Shown piece after piece: positions 33,541-46,643 of a stretch of DNA of 64,000 nt. The notes beneath the pieces were generated by a model that was given only the letters and a program-made list of their open reading frames with translations, searched no databases and was not told the DNA's origin. The DNA comes from Isoetes taiwanensis (Eukaryota; Streptophyta; Lycopodiopsida; Isoetales; Isoetaceae), in contig JAJEKV010000002.1 in NCBI GenBank assembly GCA_021234155.1, positions 774,295 to 838,294 of the forward strand. Direction: 5' to 3'. A program made the translations under genes and the position numbers. The first letter of the stretch is position 1. Every line of letters starts with the position of its first letter.

Positions 33541-35974
33541 ACACGTGGCATGTTTGAGCCTAGGTGGCATGTTGGAGCCTAGGTGGCATGTTTGAGCCCA
33601 CCTTGGCATGTTTGAGCCACCTCGCATGTTTGAGCCTAGGTGGCATGTTGGAGCCTAGGTAGCATGTGGGAGCCACCTTGGCATGTTTGACCTTAGGTGG
33701 CATGTTTGAGCCACCTTGGCATGTTTGAGCACGTTGGAGCCTAGGTGGCATGTTTGAGCCACCTTGGCATGTTGGAGCCACCTTGACATGTTGGAGTCTA
33801 GGTGGCATGTTGGAGACCACGTGGCATGTTTGAGCCCACCTTGGCATGTTTAATCCTAGGTGGCATGTTGGAGCCTAGGTGGCATGTTGGAGCCACCTTG
33901 GCATGTTTGAGTCTAGGTGGCATGTTTGAGCCACCTAGGAATGTTGTAGCCTAGTTTGCATTTTGTAGCCCACGTGGCATTTTTGAGCCACCTTGGCAAG
34001 TTGGAGCATAGGTGGCATGTTGGAGCCATTTTGTCATGTTGGAGCCCAGGTGGCATGTTTGAGCCACCTTGGCATGTTTGAGCCTAGGTGGCACGTTGGA
34101 GCCACCTTGGCATGTGGGTGCCACCTTGGCATGTTTGAGCCTAGGTGGCATGTTTGAGCCACCTTGGCATGTTGGAGCCCACATGGCATGTTGGGCCTAT
34201 GTGGCATGTTGGAGCCCGTGGCATGTTTGAGCCACCTTGGCATGTTTGAGCACGTTGGAGCCTAGGTGGCATGTTTGAGCCACCTTGGCATGTTGGAGCC
34301 TAGGTGGCATGTTGGAGACCACGTGGCATGTTTGAGCCACCTTGGCATGTTAGAGCCTAGGTGGCATGTTGGAGTCTGCGTGGCATGTTTGAGCCACCTT
34401 GGCATGTTGGAGCATAGGTGGCATGTTGGAGACCACGTGGCATGTTTGAGCCACGTTGGCATGTTAGAGCCTAGGTGGCATGTTGGAGCCTGCATGGCAT
34501 GCTTGAGCCACCTTGGCATGTTGGAGCATAGGTGGCATGTTGGAGCCAGCGTGGCATGTTTGAGCACGCGTTGGAGCCCTAGTTGGCATGTTTGAGCCAT
34601 TTTGTCATGTTGGAGCCTAGGTGGAGCCCACGTGGCATGTTGGAGCCCACGTGGCATGTTTGAGCCACCTTGGCATGTTGGAGCCTAGGTGGCATGTTGA
34701 AGCCCATGTGGCATGTTTGAGCCACCGTGTCATGTTGGAGCCTAGGTGGCATGTTTGAGCCACCTTGGCATGTTGGAGCCTAGGTGGCATGTTGGAGCCC
34801 CCGTGGCATGTTTGAGCCACCTTGGCATGTTTGAGCCTAGGTGGTATGTTAGAGCCACGGTGGCATGTTGGAGCCTAGGTGGCATGTTTGAGCCAACTTG
34901 GCATATTTAAGCCTAGGTGGCATGTTGTGAGCCACCTTGGCATGTTGGTGCCTAGGTGGCATGTTTGAGCCACCTTGGCATGTTGGAGCCTAGGTGGCAT
35001 GTTGGAGCCTAGGTGGCATGTTTGAGCCCACCTTGACATGTTTGAGCCACCTAGCATGTTTGAGCCAACGTGGCATGTTGGAGCCTAGATGGCATGTTTG
35101 AGCCACCTTGGCACGTTCGAGCCTAGGTGGCATGTTGGAGCCACCTTGGCATGTTGGAGCCTAAGTGAGCCTGCATGGCATGTTTGAGCCATTTTGTCAT
35201 GTTGGAGCCTAGGTGGCATGTTGGAGCCACCTTGGCATGTTTGAGCCTATGTGGCATGTTAGAGCCACCTTGGCATGTTGGAGCCCACGTGGCATGTTTG
35301 AGCCACCTTGGCATGTTGGAGCCTAGGTGGCATGTTGAAGCCCATGTCGCATGTTTGAGCCACCTTGTCATGTTGGAGCCTAGGCGGCATGTTTGAGCCA
35401 CCTTGGCATGTTGGAGCCTAGGTGGCATGTTGGAGCCTAGGTGGCATGTTAGAGCCACCTTGGCATGTTGGAGCCCACGTGGCATGTTTGAGCCACCTTG
35501 GCATGTTGGAGCCTAGGTGGCATGTTGAAGCCCATGTGGCATGTTTGAGCCATCTTGTCATGTTGGAGCCTAGGTGGCATATTTGAGCCACCTTGGCATG
35601 TTGAGCCTAGGTGGCATGTTGGAGCCCACGTGGCATGTTTGAGCCAATTTGGCATGTTTGAGCCTAGGTGGCATGTTAGAGCTACGGTGGCATGCTGGAG
35701 CCTAGGTGGCATGTTTGAGCCAACTTGGCATATTTAAGCCTAGGTGACATGTTGTGAGCCACCTTGGCATGTTGGAGCCTAGGTGGCATGGTGGAGCCCA
35801 CGTGGCATGTTTTGCCTACATTGGCATATTGGAGACTGCATGGCATGTTAGAGCCCGCGTGGCATGTTGGAGCCACCTTGGCATGTTGGAGCAACCTTTG
35901 TGGCATGTTTGAGCCACCTTGTGTATGTTTGAGCCACCTTGGTGGCATGTTTGAGCCACCTTGGCATGTTTGAG
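33541..35974. repeat. 19-bp minisatellite, array 2
   Basis: About 125 monomers, the longest block. The ACCTT and TAGGT forms often alternate, giving a 38-bp higher-order period. CACGT-type monomers, each containing the G-box core CACGTG, are scattered throughout. Ends at GGCATGTTTGAGC before unique sequence. Confidence 0.95.
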
Positions 35975-36043
35975 CTGATTGGGACCTGAGATCATGTGCA
36001 TATGCTCAAAAAATGGATTTGAGGCATAAAAAAGCAAAACACA

Positions 36044-36045
<2 letters not shown>

Positions 36046-36098
<53 letters not shown>
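36046..36098. repeat. (TC)n microsatellite
   Basis: About 26 uninterrupted TC units, preceded by ACACAC. It lies between minisatellite array 2 and the start of copy B. Confidence 0.95.
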
Positions 36099-36102
<4 letters not shown>

Positions 36103-36236
36103 CGGACGGGTGCTAGGGTTTTCGCCGTGGAACTTTAAAGCCATATCTCTCACATAATGATGTCGATTACCTTGGGGTTGGTCTCGTTGGAAAGCTTATT
36201 CCGAGCTCTTTCCAACGGTGAATAACATCGAAGGAC

Positions 36237-36873
36237 TGGGAGGACTTATTGAGACTGATGTCCCCAGACAAATGATGGAGGCTGTGACTTATGATGGATC
36301 CTCAATACCTCCGGAGGATGCATTTGAAATTGTCATGCGCAAAAAAAGTTTTTGAGCGAGGGTATGAAGCGTTGAAAGATGTCAAATTTGAAGTCGCTAG
36401 CTCTTCAAACTCCGCATACAATTCATAGAACGTGAGTCAGTCAAGTCCTCTTTCAAAATAACAAACCCGGTATTGTCGAGCAGGACAAAAGAGAGGTATT
36501 TATCCTGGTTTCATTTTCTATTTCTTCTTGAATCGATGTTTCTTTTATGCGGGAGTTATTTATTGATGACTTTTGCAAGGCATCGAGAGTCACCCTAGGT
36601 AGGGACGCCAGTATTGCACATTATATGGGCTACCTTCACAAGGGGGAAATTATTGTGTTTCACAATAAATATAGTCCATCTGGAGTACAGGAGGTCCTCA
36701 AGCTTAAGGCTCTGTCATTAGCTGGCAACCATGTGCCCCTAGCCTCAAACTATGATCGAGTGGTAGCAGTAGATAGGGCTATCGCAATGTATGTCTTCGG
36801 GGGCTTCAAAATGTACTCTGTCCTTGCAAATAAACACACTGACCCCAATTTTTGGTCCACAGTTGTTTTTTAG
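36237..36873 (+). pseudogene. Unrecognised gene fragment, copy B
   Basis: The first part reads better than in copy A: GLIETDVPRQMMEAVTYDGS then SIPPEDAFEIVM. The second part (from 36,550) reads ELFIDDF, VTLGRDASIAHYMGYLHKGE, IIVFHNKYSPSGVQEVLKLK, ALSLAGNHVPLASNYDRVVA, VDRAIAMYVFGGFKMYSVLA to a stop. The putative intron acceptor TATGCAG of copy A reads TATGCGG here. Family unknown. Confidence 0.4.
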
Positions 36874-38778
36874 TTGTACGGAAGTGTTGTTTTATGTAAA
36901 AAACAATAGCAAAATGGCCCCAAAAGTCCACGTGGCCCGTTTATCCGGATTTGCACAAAGAGACAGTGGTTTTTTGGTAAAAATTTCCCACGGTGGTTTT
37001 TTGGCACCTTTTTGTTTTTTGGTCAACGTGTCCTTTTTTTCACTGTTGTTTTTAGCAGATTTTTGTCAACGTGTGGTTTTTTCTTGACTATTGTTTTTGG
37101 AGGAGCCAATCGTTGTTTGTCTTCTAAATAACACATCTAGATTTGAATATTCTTACATGTGGAAAACTAAAACAGACAGTTGTTTTTTCCTTTTCTATGC
37201 GTGTTGTTTTTTTTTTCTCTACTTGCAGTTTTTTAAGTTGACATTATTTTCCCTAAAAAACATACATAATTTTTCAAGAAATCCACATGAAAAACTAAAT
37301 TACAACACGTGAAGAATTAAATTACAATGCTATAAATGAAAGTGTAAAAAAAAAAAGAACACGTAGAAAATAAAAAGCGACGTTGAGAAGTGTTGTTTTT
37401 ATCAACAAAAGACACGTTGTTTCAAGTGTTATTTTGCAAAAAAATAAATAAAACTACCTATGGCCTTTTTTTCAATTTACTAACAATACATAGTTTTTTT
37501 TTTAAATTAATTAAAAACAATAGTGGTTAAAAAAAATAACCACATTCTAAAAGTCAATATATTAAATATTTTTGTTTCTCATATAACTTCAATATCATTG
37601 AATTCTTGATTGCTCATATTTATTTTAGAAAAGCCTTTTTGGGAATCGAACCACTCAAGGCCATAAAAGGCATTGTAAGTTGCAATCCAAATTTTGACTC
37701 AGTTTCACTGGTTTAACTTAGGCAAAAACATTTAAAGTTCAAACATTTCAGAAGATTATTTTCAGGGGAACCAAGGTTTCCCTTAAGGTTCAAAACATCA
37801 ACTTAAATTGATTTCAAAAGTTTTAAAAACGTTAAATCAAGTGGAACATCACATTAACATCAATTTGATTGCAACTGTTTCAATTAGCCAGGGTATTGAC
37901 CCGATTACTTTGTGCTGGTCGGCTTTCTTGAATGCTCGATCTGGAGCTATTCCTTCCACTAAAATATGTTGTGCTATCCAAATATATGCAAGCCATACCC
38001 GAATGCCCTGTTCATTGTGGAATCTTAGTTCTCCAAGAAAATTTTGGCTTCAAAAATGAAAAGGACAAGGGCACGCATAAGACAAAAAGTGAAATAAAAA
38101 AACAAGAAAACAAAAATAGTATTACGAGAATAATAGCTCAAGAAAGCTAAGGTTGCGACCATGGGAGTCGCAGCGAGGCAAGGTTACCGAATCAATCAGC
38201 TGACTCCTAGAAATAGCTCGTCTAGCCCATGGAAATGCAAAATGAGCACCTTAGCATTCCATATCCGAAGTTTCAAAGGCATGCGGTCGGTGGCATTTCG
38301 CCATAAAGGATATCCACCATAGCCAATCCGGGCCAAAGACATTTTCAAGTAAAATAAAATCCGGGGAGCTTACGCATTGGACATAAGAGGCACCAAATCA
38401 CACGATCATATGTAAAACAAATCTGTAATCAAAGCAGACAAAAACTTCCTTACTTTCTTACAATCGATAAACCGGGTTTAGCAACATGATCCTCTGTTGC
38501 CGAGCTCCCAATGAAGATTAAACAAAGATAATAAAACTCAAGCAGAGCCATTTTAGGTCGGATCTAAATATCGAAAAGAAACTCGCCGAGCCATACTAAG
38601 AAGCCGAGGCTTACTTCATGAAGTGAATAGCGTTAGCAGTATGGCGTTTGCCTTTCTTACCGGATACATGCATCATTTTCGAGCTAGGTTTTGCGTAAAA
38701 CCTAAGAGCTCCCACAAACAACTGAATCAAAGATCTTGATTGTCGTAAAGGCCTGCCGGATTTGCTAAGCAAATGGAA
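36874..38778. other. Copy B spacer up to the CACTA insertion
   Basis: Counterpart of 20,707-22,597. In the first kilobase copy B keeps CAG/CTG triplets that copy A has lost; after about 38,140 the reverse holds. No gene seen. Confidence 0.6.
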
Positions 38779-38799
38779 CACTACAAAAATTAAAGCCCC

Positions 38800-39180
38800 A
38801 TTACGTATCGCCTATTACGGCGTCCGGGCGTCGCTTAGGCGTCGATGATCGACGTCAAAACGTCGATAAACGACGCCTATTTCGGCGTCGGGCGCCGATA
38901 AACGACCTTTATGCGTCGCTATACGGCGCCGCAATCGCGCTGGCTTTAAAGCGGACGACGGCGTCGTTCAACGACGCCATCGCGACGTGGCTTACGCCGC
39001 CGGTACGGGCGGCGGCGTGGCGAAGCCAGTTTTGCCGACGTGGCGACCACGTGTTTGACGTCGTTTAACGACGCCACGCAAACGCGGCGACTTGGCCGCC
39101 GGCCGGCCGGCGCAAATGGCGTTACCCGACGTTGGTTTGATTTGGCAACCCGCTTAACGACGTCGTTTACGGCGTTGCTA
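38800..39180. repeat. Left subterminal repeat region of the CACTA element
   Basis: Dense short repeats of CGTCG, CGACGCC and TTTAACGACGCC in both orientations. Followed by T-rich and then AT-rich sequence (39,185-39,430). A second small cluster (GTCGTCGTTTAACGACGTCG) lies at 40,343-40,390. Confidence 0.75.
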
Positions 39181-39845
39181 TTAATTTTTTTTTTTTTTTA
39201 ATTTTTTTTTTTTTATAAATTTAAAAAAATACACATTTATTATGAATGAATTTAATAAATTTAATTTAAAGAATATAAAATTAATTTAACAAATAAAAAA
39301 ATATAAGATTTTAACGTCATTAAATGATGTCGCTTAAATATATTAAAAAAATACAAAAATAAATGAAGCCCCAATTTTTTTAGCTAAATACATTAATCAA
39401 TAAATTAAGCTAAATACATTAATCAATACATTAAACATATTGAAAATTAAATGCTTACCCGGCATTAAGAAGTAAAGTTGTTTTGCACAAACAACGCATT
39501 TGCTAGGAGTGTACATGCAAAACAATAAATTCAATGATTAGTAAAATATTAGTATAAATAAACAACTTAAAGAAAAAAAATATGGAAAATCAATGGGGAG
39601 GGTGGTTTCAATGACGCCCCTTCTTGGATAACAATTTAACCTAAATAAAGCATTAGTATTTTATTAGCGTATTGAAAAAAAATTAAATCCTTACACGGAA
39701 GAGGTGCCAACTTGTTTTGTAAGAACAACACATTTTGCTAGGAGTGTACATGCAAAACAAAAAATTCAATGATTAGAAAGAAATAGTATAAAACAACTAA
39801 TAAGGAAAAATTTTGGAAAGAAGAAGGGTCTGTCTTTTAACGACG

Positions 39846-40120
39846 CCTTCTTTAGATGGGAAAAAAATTAGAAGAAGAATGGAAGAATTCAAGAAGAAAA
39901 GGCTAAGAAGAAGAGGAGGAACCCGAAAATAGGGGAGGAAGAATCTGTAAGAAGATGAAGCGCAAGAGGAGGATTAAGAGTAAGAATTTGAATAAGAGGA
40001 GGAAGAAGTAGTATAGAGGAGGAAGAATCAAGAAGAAGATGACAAAGGGAATGGAAGAATATGTATGGAAGAAGGATGCAAGAATGGAAGAAGAAGAATG
40101 AAGGTTGAAGGAAGAACAAA
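39846..40120. repeat. Purine-rich (GAAGAA) tract in the CACTA interior
   Basis: About 275 bases with almost no pyrimidines on the plus strand, built from GAAGA and GGAGGA. Minus-strand frames through it code only for low-complexity Phe/Leu/Ser and are not taken as a gene. Confidence 0.7.
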
Positions 40121-40559
40121 CAACAAATACAAAAAAGCCCTAAATCTACCCAAAAACAAGTTTAGATTCAAAAAAAACGAGTTGGTTGATCCGTGCACAT
40201 ACCTTAAGAAGCTTGTCTTACACTTAGAATAGACCCCAAAGTAGATCCTACCGAAAATCGCCTCAAAAACGCTCCTCCATAAGCTTTGCTTGCTCGAAAA
40301 TAATAAGCGCGGGATTGCCGCCGTTTTCGATTTAAATCACAAAGTCGTCGTTTAACGACGTCGTGGACGACGTTTAACGACGCTTTTTTCTGACGACCGG
40401 AAAAAAAAAAAAAAAAGTATAGAATGCATGTACACTTGATACATGGGTTTATTTAACCGGATAGGGTTTATTTGACTTGCTACACCGATTAAAGTTATGA
40501 AATATACCACCATGAAAATGTTCAATGTTTTGTGGTACATCCGTTGAGCTATGAGGTAT

Positions 40560-43500
40560 ATAATATGATGATGATAACTAGTAATACCTTACCGCACGAC
40601 GATAACTAATACCTTACCAACATGCAAAGATGTAGTTTATCTTAAAATTTTATTTTGTTAGATTTAAAAGGTTAGGTTTCCACCAATAGTACATATATAT
40701 ATATATATATTTATTTTTTTAATTTTGTCCCCTGCTATGAGAACTAATACCCTACCAACATGCGAAGATGTAGTTTATCTCAACAAGCTAGCTGACTTAG
40801 GAAGCTAGCTGACAAAAAATCAGAATTTAAGTCCGTACTATGCATTAATTACTTAATTTACGTGCAAAAGCGGGCCTTGACTTCTAACCGCCACAACGGA
40901 GGAGTACAGGTCCAAACTCCATTCCTCCGGGGCCCGCTTGCTTCGTTCTCAACTGCATGTGATTGGCCACGTCCCAAGTGCAAAAGACCAAAACTCGGCA
41001 CCCAAAACGCAAACCCTGCTAGAACCTGGCAACTCATAGGGTTTACGTTTCGGAGGCTCTATGCTTGTCAGATTTGACTAGGACCTTGCGCCGTGTCTTG
41101 AGGTAGAGGGGGGTGTTGGCCTTGAGCACGGACCTAAAAACCACCGGGAAGCAGCTTGCCCCCAAAATTCCTCTCCAAGGCCTCGGGCGGACAGACGCAA
41201 CTTCCCTCTCCGGAACTGATCTGCTCCTCGCCAATGGACTCTTGAACGTCGACATTGCCCTAGGGACCAAGTTTTGTGGCCGAAGCCCACCCCTTCGGAA
41301 GAAGCCAAACTATCTCATGTGCAACACACTCGTAGTCAATTGGCCTAGTAGGTGGTCTGGCGAATCTTTAATGTAATGTAAGTGTTTCTCTCTTTTGCAA
41401 AACCGAGTGTAACTTGGTCCCTAGGGTAATTTTGGCATTCCGGACGATGTGGCGAAGTCGGATCGGCATTTGAAACCTCCGCAATGTCCGGAACGACAAA
41501 ACACTTTGGTTTCTACTAATCGTCGCCTTCAGACGCCAGGGGTTTGATATGTTCTCCGGACGGATGTTGGATTTTTGGACCTTCTCGGACCAGGTTCCCG
41601 GAACAAAGGATTCAACGGGTCGGATCACGGAACCGAGATCCGGAGTGTGGTCTTTAGCGTCGCCCGGCGGGCGTTTGCGCCAGAAAGACCTCGGGAAGCT
41701 TTTGGGGCTCGCCTCCCGGGTTGGACTCCCCCCTCTAATAAGGAGGCCTTGCGGTCCTGGCCTTGTTTGACTTGGGCAAGTGTGCGGCCGGCTGCCCAAC
41801 AACAACAGCCGCCGGACCGTTCTAGTGCAAACTATTTGATCTAAAACATATCCAAAATTTTTGAAAGTTGGCCACGTATGTTGGCGATGACTTAGGAAGC
41901 TAGTGACAAAAATCAGAATTTAAGTCCGTATTTCTATGCATTAATTACGAATTTCTGAATGTCTTGCTACCACAAAAGCGGCCCTTGACTTCTAACCGCC
42001 TGGGCGGGAGGAGTACAGGTCCAAACTCCATTCCGTCGGGCTTGCTTGCAGCGTTCTCAAGCGCATGTGATCGGCCACGTCCCAAGTGCAAAAGACCAAA
42101 ACTTCGGCACCCAAAATGCAAACCCCGCTAGAACCTCGCAACTCATAGGGTTTACGTTTGGAGGCTCTATCCTTGTCGATTTTGACTAGGACCCATGCCG
42201 TGTCTTGAGGTAGAGGGGGGCTGTTTGACGCCGAGCACGGACCCTAAAAACCACCCGGAAGGCTTTTGCCCCAAATTCCTCTCGAAGGCCCCGGCGACGG
42301 ACGGGCAACTTCCCTCTCCCGAACCAAGTGATCTGTCTCGCCAATGGACTCGAACGTCGACATTGCCCTAGGGACCAAGTTTTGTGGCCAGAAGCCCACC
42401 CCTTCTCGAAGAAGCCAAACTATCTCATGTGCAACACACCTCGTAGTCAATTGGCCTAGGAGGTGGGGTCAAGGAATCTTGCGAATGTAGGGCGTAAAGT
42501 GTTTCTTTCTTTTGCAAAACCGACCGTGTAACTTGGTCCCTAGGGTAATTTTGCATTCGGACGATGTATGCTAAGTCGGATCACGGCGACCCGAATGTCC
42601 GAACGACAAAACACTTTGGTTTCTACACTCGTCGCCTGAGACGCCAGCGGTTTGATATGTTCTCCCGGACGGATGTTGGATTTTTTGGACCTTCTCGGAC
42701 CAGGTTCCCGGAACAAAGGATTCAATGGTCGGATACGGAAGAAGAGATCCGAAGTGTGGTCTTTAGCGTACACCCCGGGCGAGGCCGCCAGAAAGGCCTC
42801 GGGGAAGCTTTTTTTTGGGGCTCGCCTCTGGGGGTTCGGACTCTCCTCTAATGAGGAGGCCTTGCAAGGTCCTCCGACTTGTTTGACTTGGGCAAAGTGT
42901 CTTGGCTCCAAAAAAACAACAAAGCCGCCTGTTGTTCTAATGCAAACTATTTGATCTAAACCTTATCCAAAAATTTTTGAAAGTTGGCTCAGATGTTGGC
43001 GATGACTTACGAAGCTAGTGACAAAAAATCAAAATTTTTGTCCGTACTATGCATTAATTAGGAATTTCTGAATGTCTTGTTATCGCAAAAGCGCCCTTGA
43101 CTTCTAACCGCCACAACGGAGGAGTACAGGTCCAAACTCCATTCCGCCGGGTTCCCCTTGCTAGCGCTTCAAGCGCATGTGATCGCCACGTCCCTGTGCA
43201 AAAGACCAAAACTTCGGCACCCAAAACGCAAACCCCCGCTAGAACCCGGCAACTCATAGGGTTTACGTTTGGGGAGGCTCTATCCTTGTCGATTTGACTA
43301 GGACCTTGCGCCGCGGTCTTGAGGTAGAGGGCGGGTGTTGGACGCCAATGAAGCGTGGACCCTAAAACCACCCGGAAAGCAGCCTTTGCCCCAAAATTCC
43401 TCTCCCGAAGGCCACGGCGACGGACGGGCAACTTCCCTCCCGGGAACCGCGGATCCGCCTCGCCAATGGATGTTTAACGCCGACATTGCCCTAGGGACCA

Positions 43501-46090
43501 AGTTTTGTGGCCAGAAGCCCACCCCCTTCCTCGAACAAGAAGCGATGCCAAACTATCTCATGTGCAAACACACCTCGTAATCAATTGGCCTAGGAGGTGG
43601 TGGTCCAATATCGCAATGTAGGCCCAAAGTGTGTCGCGTTTTTTGCAAACCGATCCGTGTAACTTAGTCCATAGGGTAATTTTGGCATTCCAAACGATAA
43701 GTGACGCCAGATTAATTTTTTTTAAGCTTCGTTTTTTTTTTCCCAAAAAAAAAAAAAAAAAAAGTGACGTCGTTAAACGACGTTGTTTACGCGGGCGCTC
43801 AGATTCGACAATAGCGTGGCGCGGACGATGTCGGCCACGCCGGGCGTAAACCGCCGCCACGCCGATATTCTAGGCGTTTTAACGACGCCACGCCGACGAT
43901 GGCAGGGACACTTTGGCGTGCCGGCTGGCATGTCGACAAGCCCGGGGTCACGCGTCAGATTTTTAGTCGCCATTCAACGACGCCATGTCGACGCGGCGTA
44001 ACGACGGTGGCGTGCCACTGGCATGTCGCCAGGCTTACCGCTGGCCGGATGTGCCACGCCGGATCCACGAGACGGCGTTAAACGACGTTTGTGCATCGCG
44101 GCACGACACGCACGCCTTACCCGGGTAGCAGCGCATTTCATGCCACGCGATGCCAATCCCCACATCGATACCTTTCGAAACGCCGTTGAACGACGCCGCT
44201 GATCTAAACCATATCCAAAATTTTTGAAAGTTGGCCTGTATGTTGGCGATGACTTAGGAAGCTAGTCGACAAAAAATCAGAATTTAAGTCCGTACTATGC
44301 ATTAATTACGAATTTATTTAATGTCTTCTCTTGCAAAAGCGGCCCTTGACTTCTAACTGCCACAACGGGAGGAGTAAAGGTCCAAACTCCATTCCGCTGG
44401 GCCTGCTTTGCTTCTTCAATCGCATGTGATCGGCCACGCCCCAGTGCAAAAGACCAAAACTTCGGCACCCAAAATGCAAACCCCGCTAGAACCTCGGCAA
44501 CTCATAGGGGTTTACGTTTCGAGGCTCTATCCTTGTCCGGTTGACTAGGACCTTTGCGCCGTGTCTTGAGGTAGAGGGGGCTGTTGACGCCAGAGCACGG
44601 ACCCTAAAACCACCGAAGTAGCTTGCCCCAAAATTCCTCTCCCCGGGCTTCGGCGGCCGGACGGCAACTTCCCTCTCAGAACAGTGGATCCGCCTCTGCC
44701 AATGGACTCGGAACGCCGACATTGCCCTAGGGACCAAGTTTTGTGGCCGTAAGCCCACCCCTTCTCGAAAGAAGCCAAACCATCTCATGTGCAACACACT
44801 AAGAGTCAATTGGCCTAGGAGGTGGTCATTTGAACCTGAAATGTAGGGCGTAAGTGTTTCTTTCTTTTGCAAAACCACCGTAACTTGGTCCCTAGGGTAA
44901 TTTTGGCATTCCGGACGATGTATTAAGTCGGATCGGCATTTGAACCTCCGCAATGTCCGAACGACAAAACACTTTGGTTTCTACTAACCGCCGCCCGCAG
45001 ACGCTGCCATGCGGTTTGATATGTTCTCGGGGCGGATGTTGGATTTTTTGGACCTTCTGGACCAGGTTTACGGAACAAAGGATTCAATGGTCGAATCGAA
45101 CCAGATTCTCGGAAGTGTGGTCTTTAGCGACACCCCCCCGGGTAGCCATTTGCAGAAAGGCTGCCTCGGGAAGCTTTTTGGGCTCGCCTCCCGGGTTCTG
45201 GACTCTCCCCTCTAAAGGAGGCCTTGCAAGTCCCCGACCTTTGTTTGACTTGGGCAAGTGTGCGGCTCGGCTGCTAACAAAGTGCCGGTTGACTGTTGTA
45301 GTGCAAACTATTTGATCTAAACCTTATTCAAAATTTTTGAAAGTTGGCACGTATGTTGGCGATGACTTACGAAGCTAAATGACAAAAAAATCAGAATTTA
45401 AGTCCGCACTATGCATTAATTACGAATTTATTTAATGTCTTGCTACCGCAAAAGCGGCCCTTGACTTCTAACCGCCCATAACGGGAGGAGTATTGGTCCA
45501 AACTCCATTCCGTCGGGCTCGCTTTGCTTGGCGTTCTCAACCGCATGTGATCGCCACGTCCCAAAGTGCAAAAGACCAAAACTTCGGCACCCAAAATGCA
45601 AACCCCGCTAGAACCTCGGGCAACTCATAGGGTTTACGCTTCGAGGCTCTATCCTTGTCGATTTAACTAGGACCTTGCGCCGGTGTCTTGAGGTAGAGGG
45701 GGCTGTTGACGCCCAGAGCAGGGACCCTAAAAAACCACCCGGGCGGCTTGCCCCAAAATTCCTCTCCGGCCTTCCGGGCGACGACGGGCAACTTCCCCTC
45801 TCCTGGGAACCGTGGATCGTCTCGCCAATGGACTCTGAACGCCGACATTGCCCTAGGGACCAAGTTTTGTGGCCGTAAGCCCACCCCTTTCGAAGAAGCC
45901 AAAACTATCTCATGTGCAAATACACTCATTAGTCAATTGGCCTAGGAGGTGGTCTTGAACATCAACGAATGTAGGATGAATGGATTTTTTGCAAACCCTA
46001 CCGTGTAATCCTTAGTCCATAGGGTAATTTTGGCATTCCAAGCGATAAGCGGCGCCGCCAGATTTTTTTTTTCATGACGTTTTTTTTTTT
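40560..46090. repeat. ~1.1-kb satellite-like units inside the CACTA element, group 1
   Basis: Unit starts are marked by GACTTAGGAAGCTAG or a near match at 40,796, 41,889, 43,003, 44,250 and 45,360, spaced 1,093, 1,114, 1,247 and 1,110 bp. Shared phrases: CAAAAGACCAAAACTTCGGC, CATAGGGTTTACGTTT, TTGACTAGGACCTTGCGCCG, ACATTGCCCTAGGGACCAAG, CTATCTCATGTGCAACACAC, GTAACTTGGTCCCTAGGGTA and TTTGATATGTTCTCCGGACG. The leading part (40,600-40,800) resembles 7,610-7,740, tying this array to the fragment at 7.9-12.3 kb. Two of these units plus a CACTA end form a ~2.35-kb tandem duplication (41,836-44,193 and 44,194-46,560). Confidence 0.85.
43755..44195. repeat. Internal copy of the CACTA right subterminal region
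   Basis: GTGACGTCGTTAAACGACGT and the following ~430 bases match 46,100-46,545 closely, including GCCACGCCGATATTCTAGGC, CTTTGGCGTGC, and GGCCGGATGTGCCACGCCG. It lacks the TTGTAGTG terminus. It marks the left copy of a 2.35-kb tandem duplication, or a nested truncated element. Confidence 0.75.
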
Positions 46091-46643
46091 TCCAAAAAAA
46101 AAAAAGTGACGTCGTTAAACGACGTTGCTTACGTGGCGCTCCGTTTTAATAGCGTGGCGCTGACGATGCCGCCACGCCGGCTTCTTTGCCGCCACGCCGA
46201 TATTCTAGGCGTTCGCTTAACGACGTCATCGCCGACGCGGCGGTGACACTTTGGCGTGCGGCCCGCATGTCGGCAGCCAAAAGCCTGACCGGGTCACGTC
46301 GTTTTTAGTAGCCGTTCAACGATGTCATAATGTCGACGTGGCGAAACACGATGGCGTGCCCGACCGCATGTCGCCAGTTTCCGCTTGGCCGGATGTGCCA
46401 CGCCGATCCATGAGACGACGTTAAACGACGCTTTGTGCACGTGGCACGACGACTTGCCGCCTTTGGCAGCGGCAGTACATGCCACGATGCCAATCCGACA
46501 CGCCGCCCCCGAGAAACGCCGTTGAACGACGCCGAACGACGTTGTCGCCGTTGAACGACGATGTCGCCGATATTCGACGACGAATTCCGTCGTTTTTCGA
46601 CGTCGCGCTGGACGCCGTTGGACGTCGACTATGCCTTGTAGTG

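Larger units (their letters stand above)
38779..46643. mobile_element. Non-autonomous CACTA transposon, 7.9 kb
   Basis: Ends are CACTACAAAAATTAAAGCCC on the left and ...GCCTTGTAGTG on the right (inverted CACTACAA). The 3-bp target-site duplication is GAA (38,776-38,778 and 46,644-46,646). The empty site is preserved in copy A at 22,591-22,604. Both ends are GC-rich and packed with subterminal copies of palindromic motifs such as GTCGTTAAACGAC, CGACGCC and GGCGTCG, as is usual for CACTA transposase binding regions. No transposase gene is visible. Most of the interior (40,560-46,090) is satellite-like repeat, so it depends on another element for movement. Confidence 0.9.

Noticed and set aside
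23752..35974. CRISPR-like reading of the regularly spaced repeats
   Set aside because: Units are contiguous 19-mers with no unique spacers, and the genome is eukaryotic.
36100..36236. Possible promoter or gene start before copy B
   Set aside because: Contains a phrase common in plant repeats (GAGCTCTTTCCAACGGTG) but no start signal or homology to the upstream side of copy A.
39889..40119. Minus-strand frame rich in Phe, Leu and Ser
   Set aside because: Translation of the purine-rich tract in the CACTA interior. Low complexity, not a gene.
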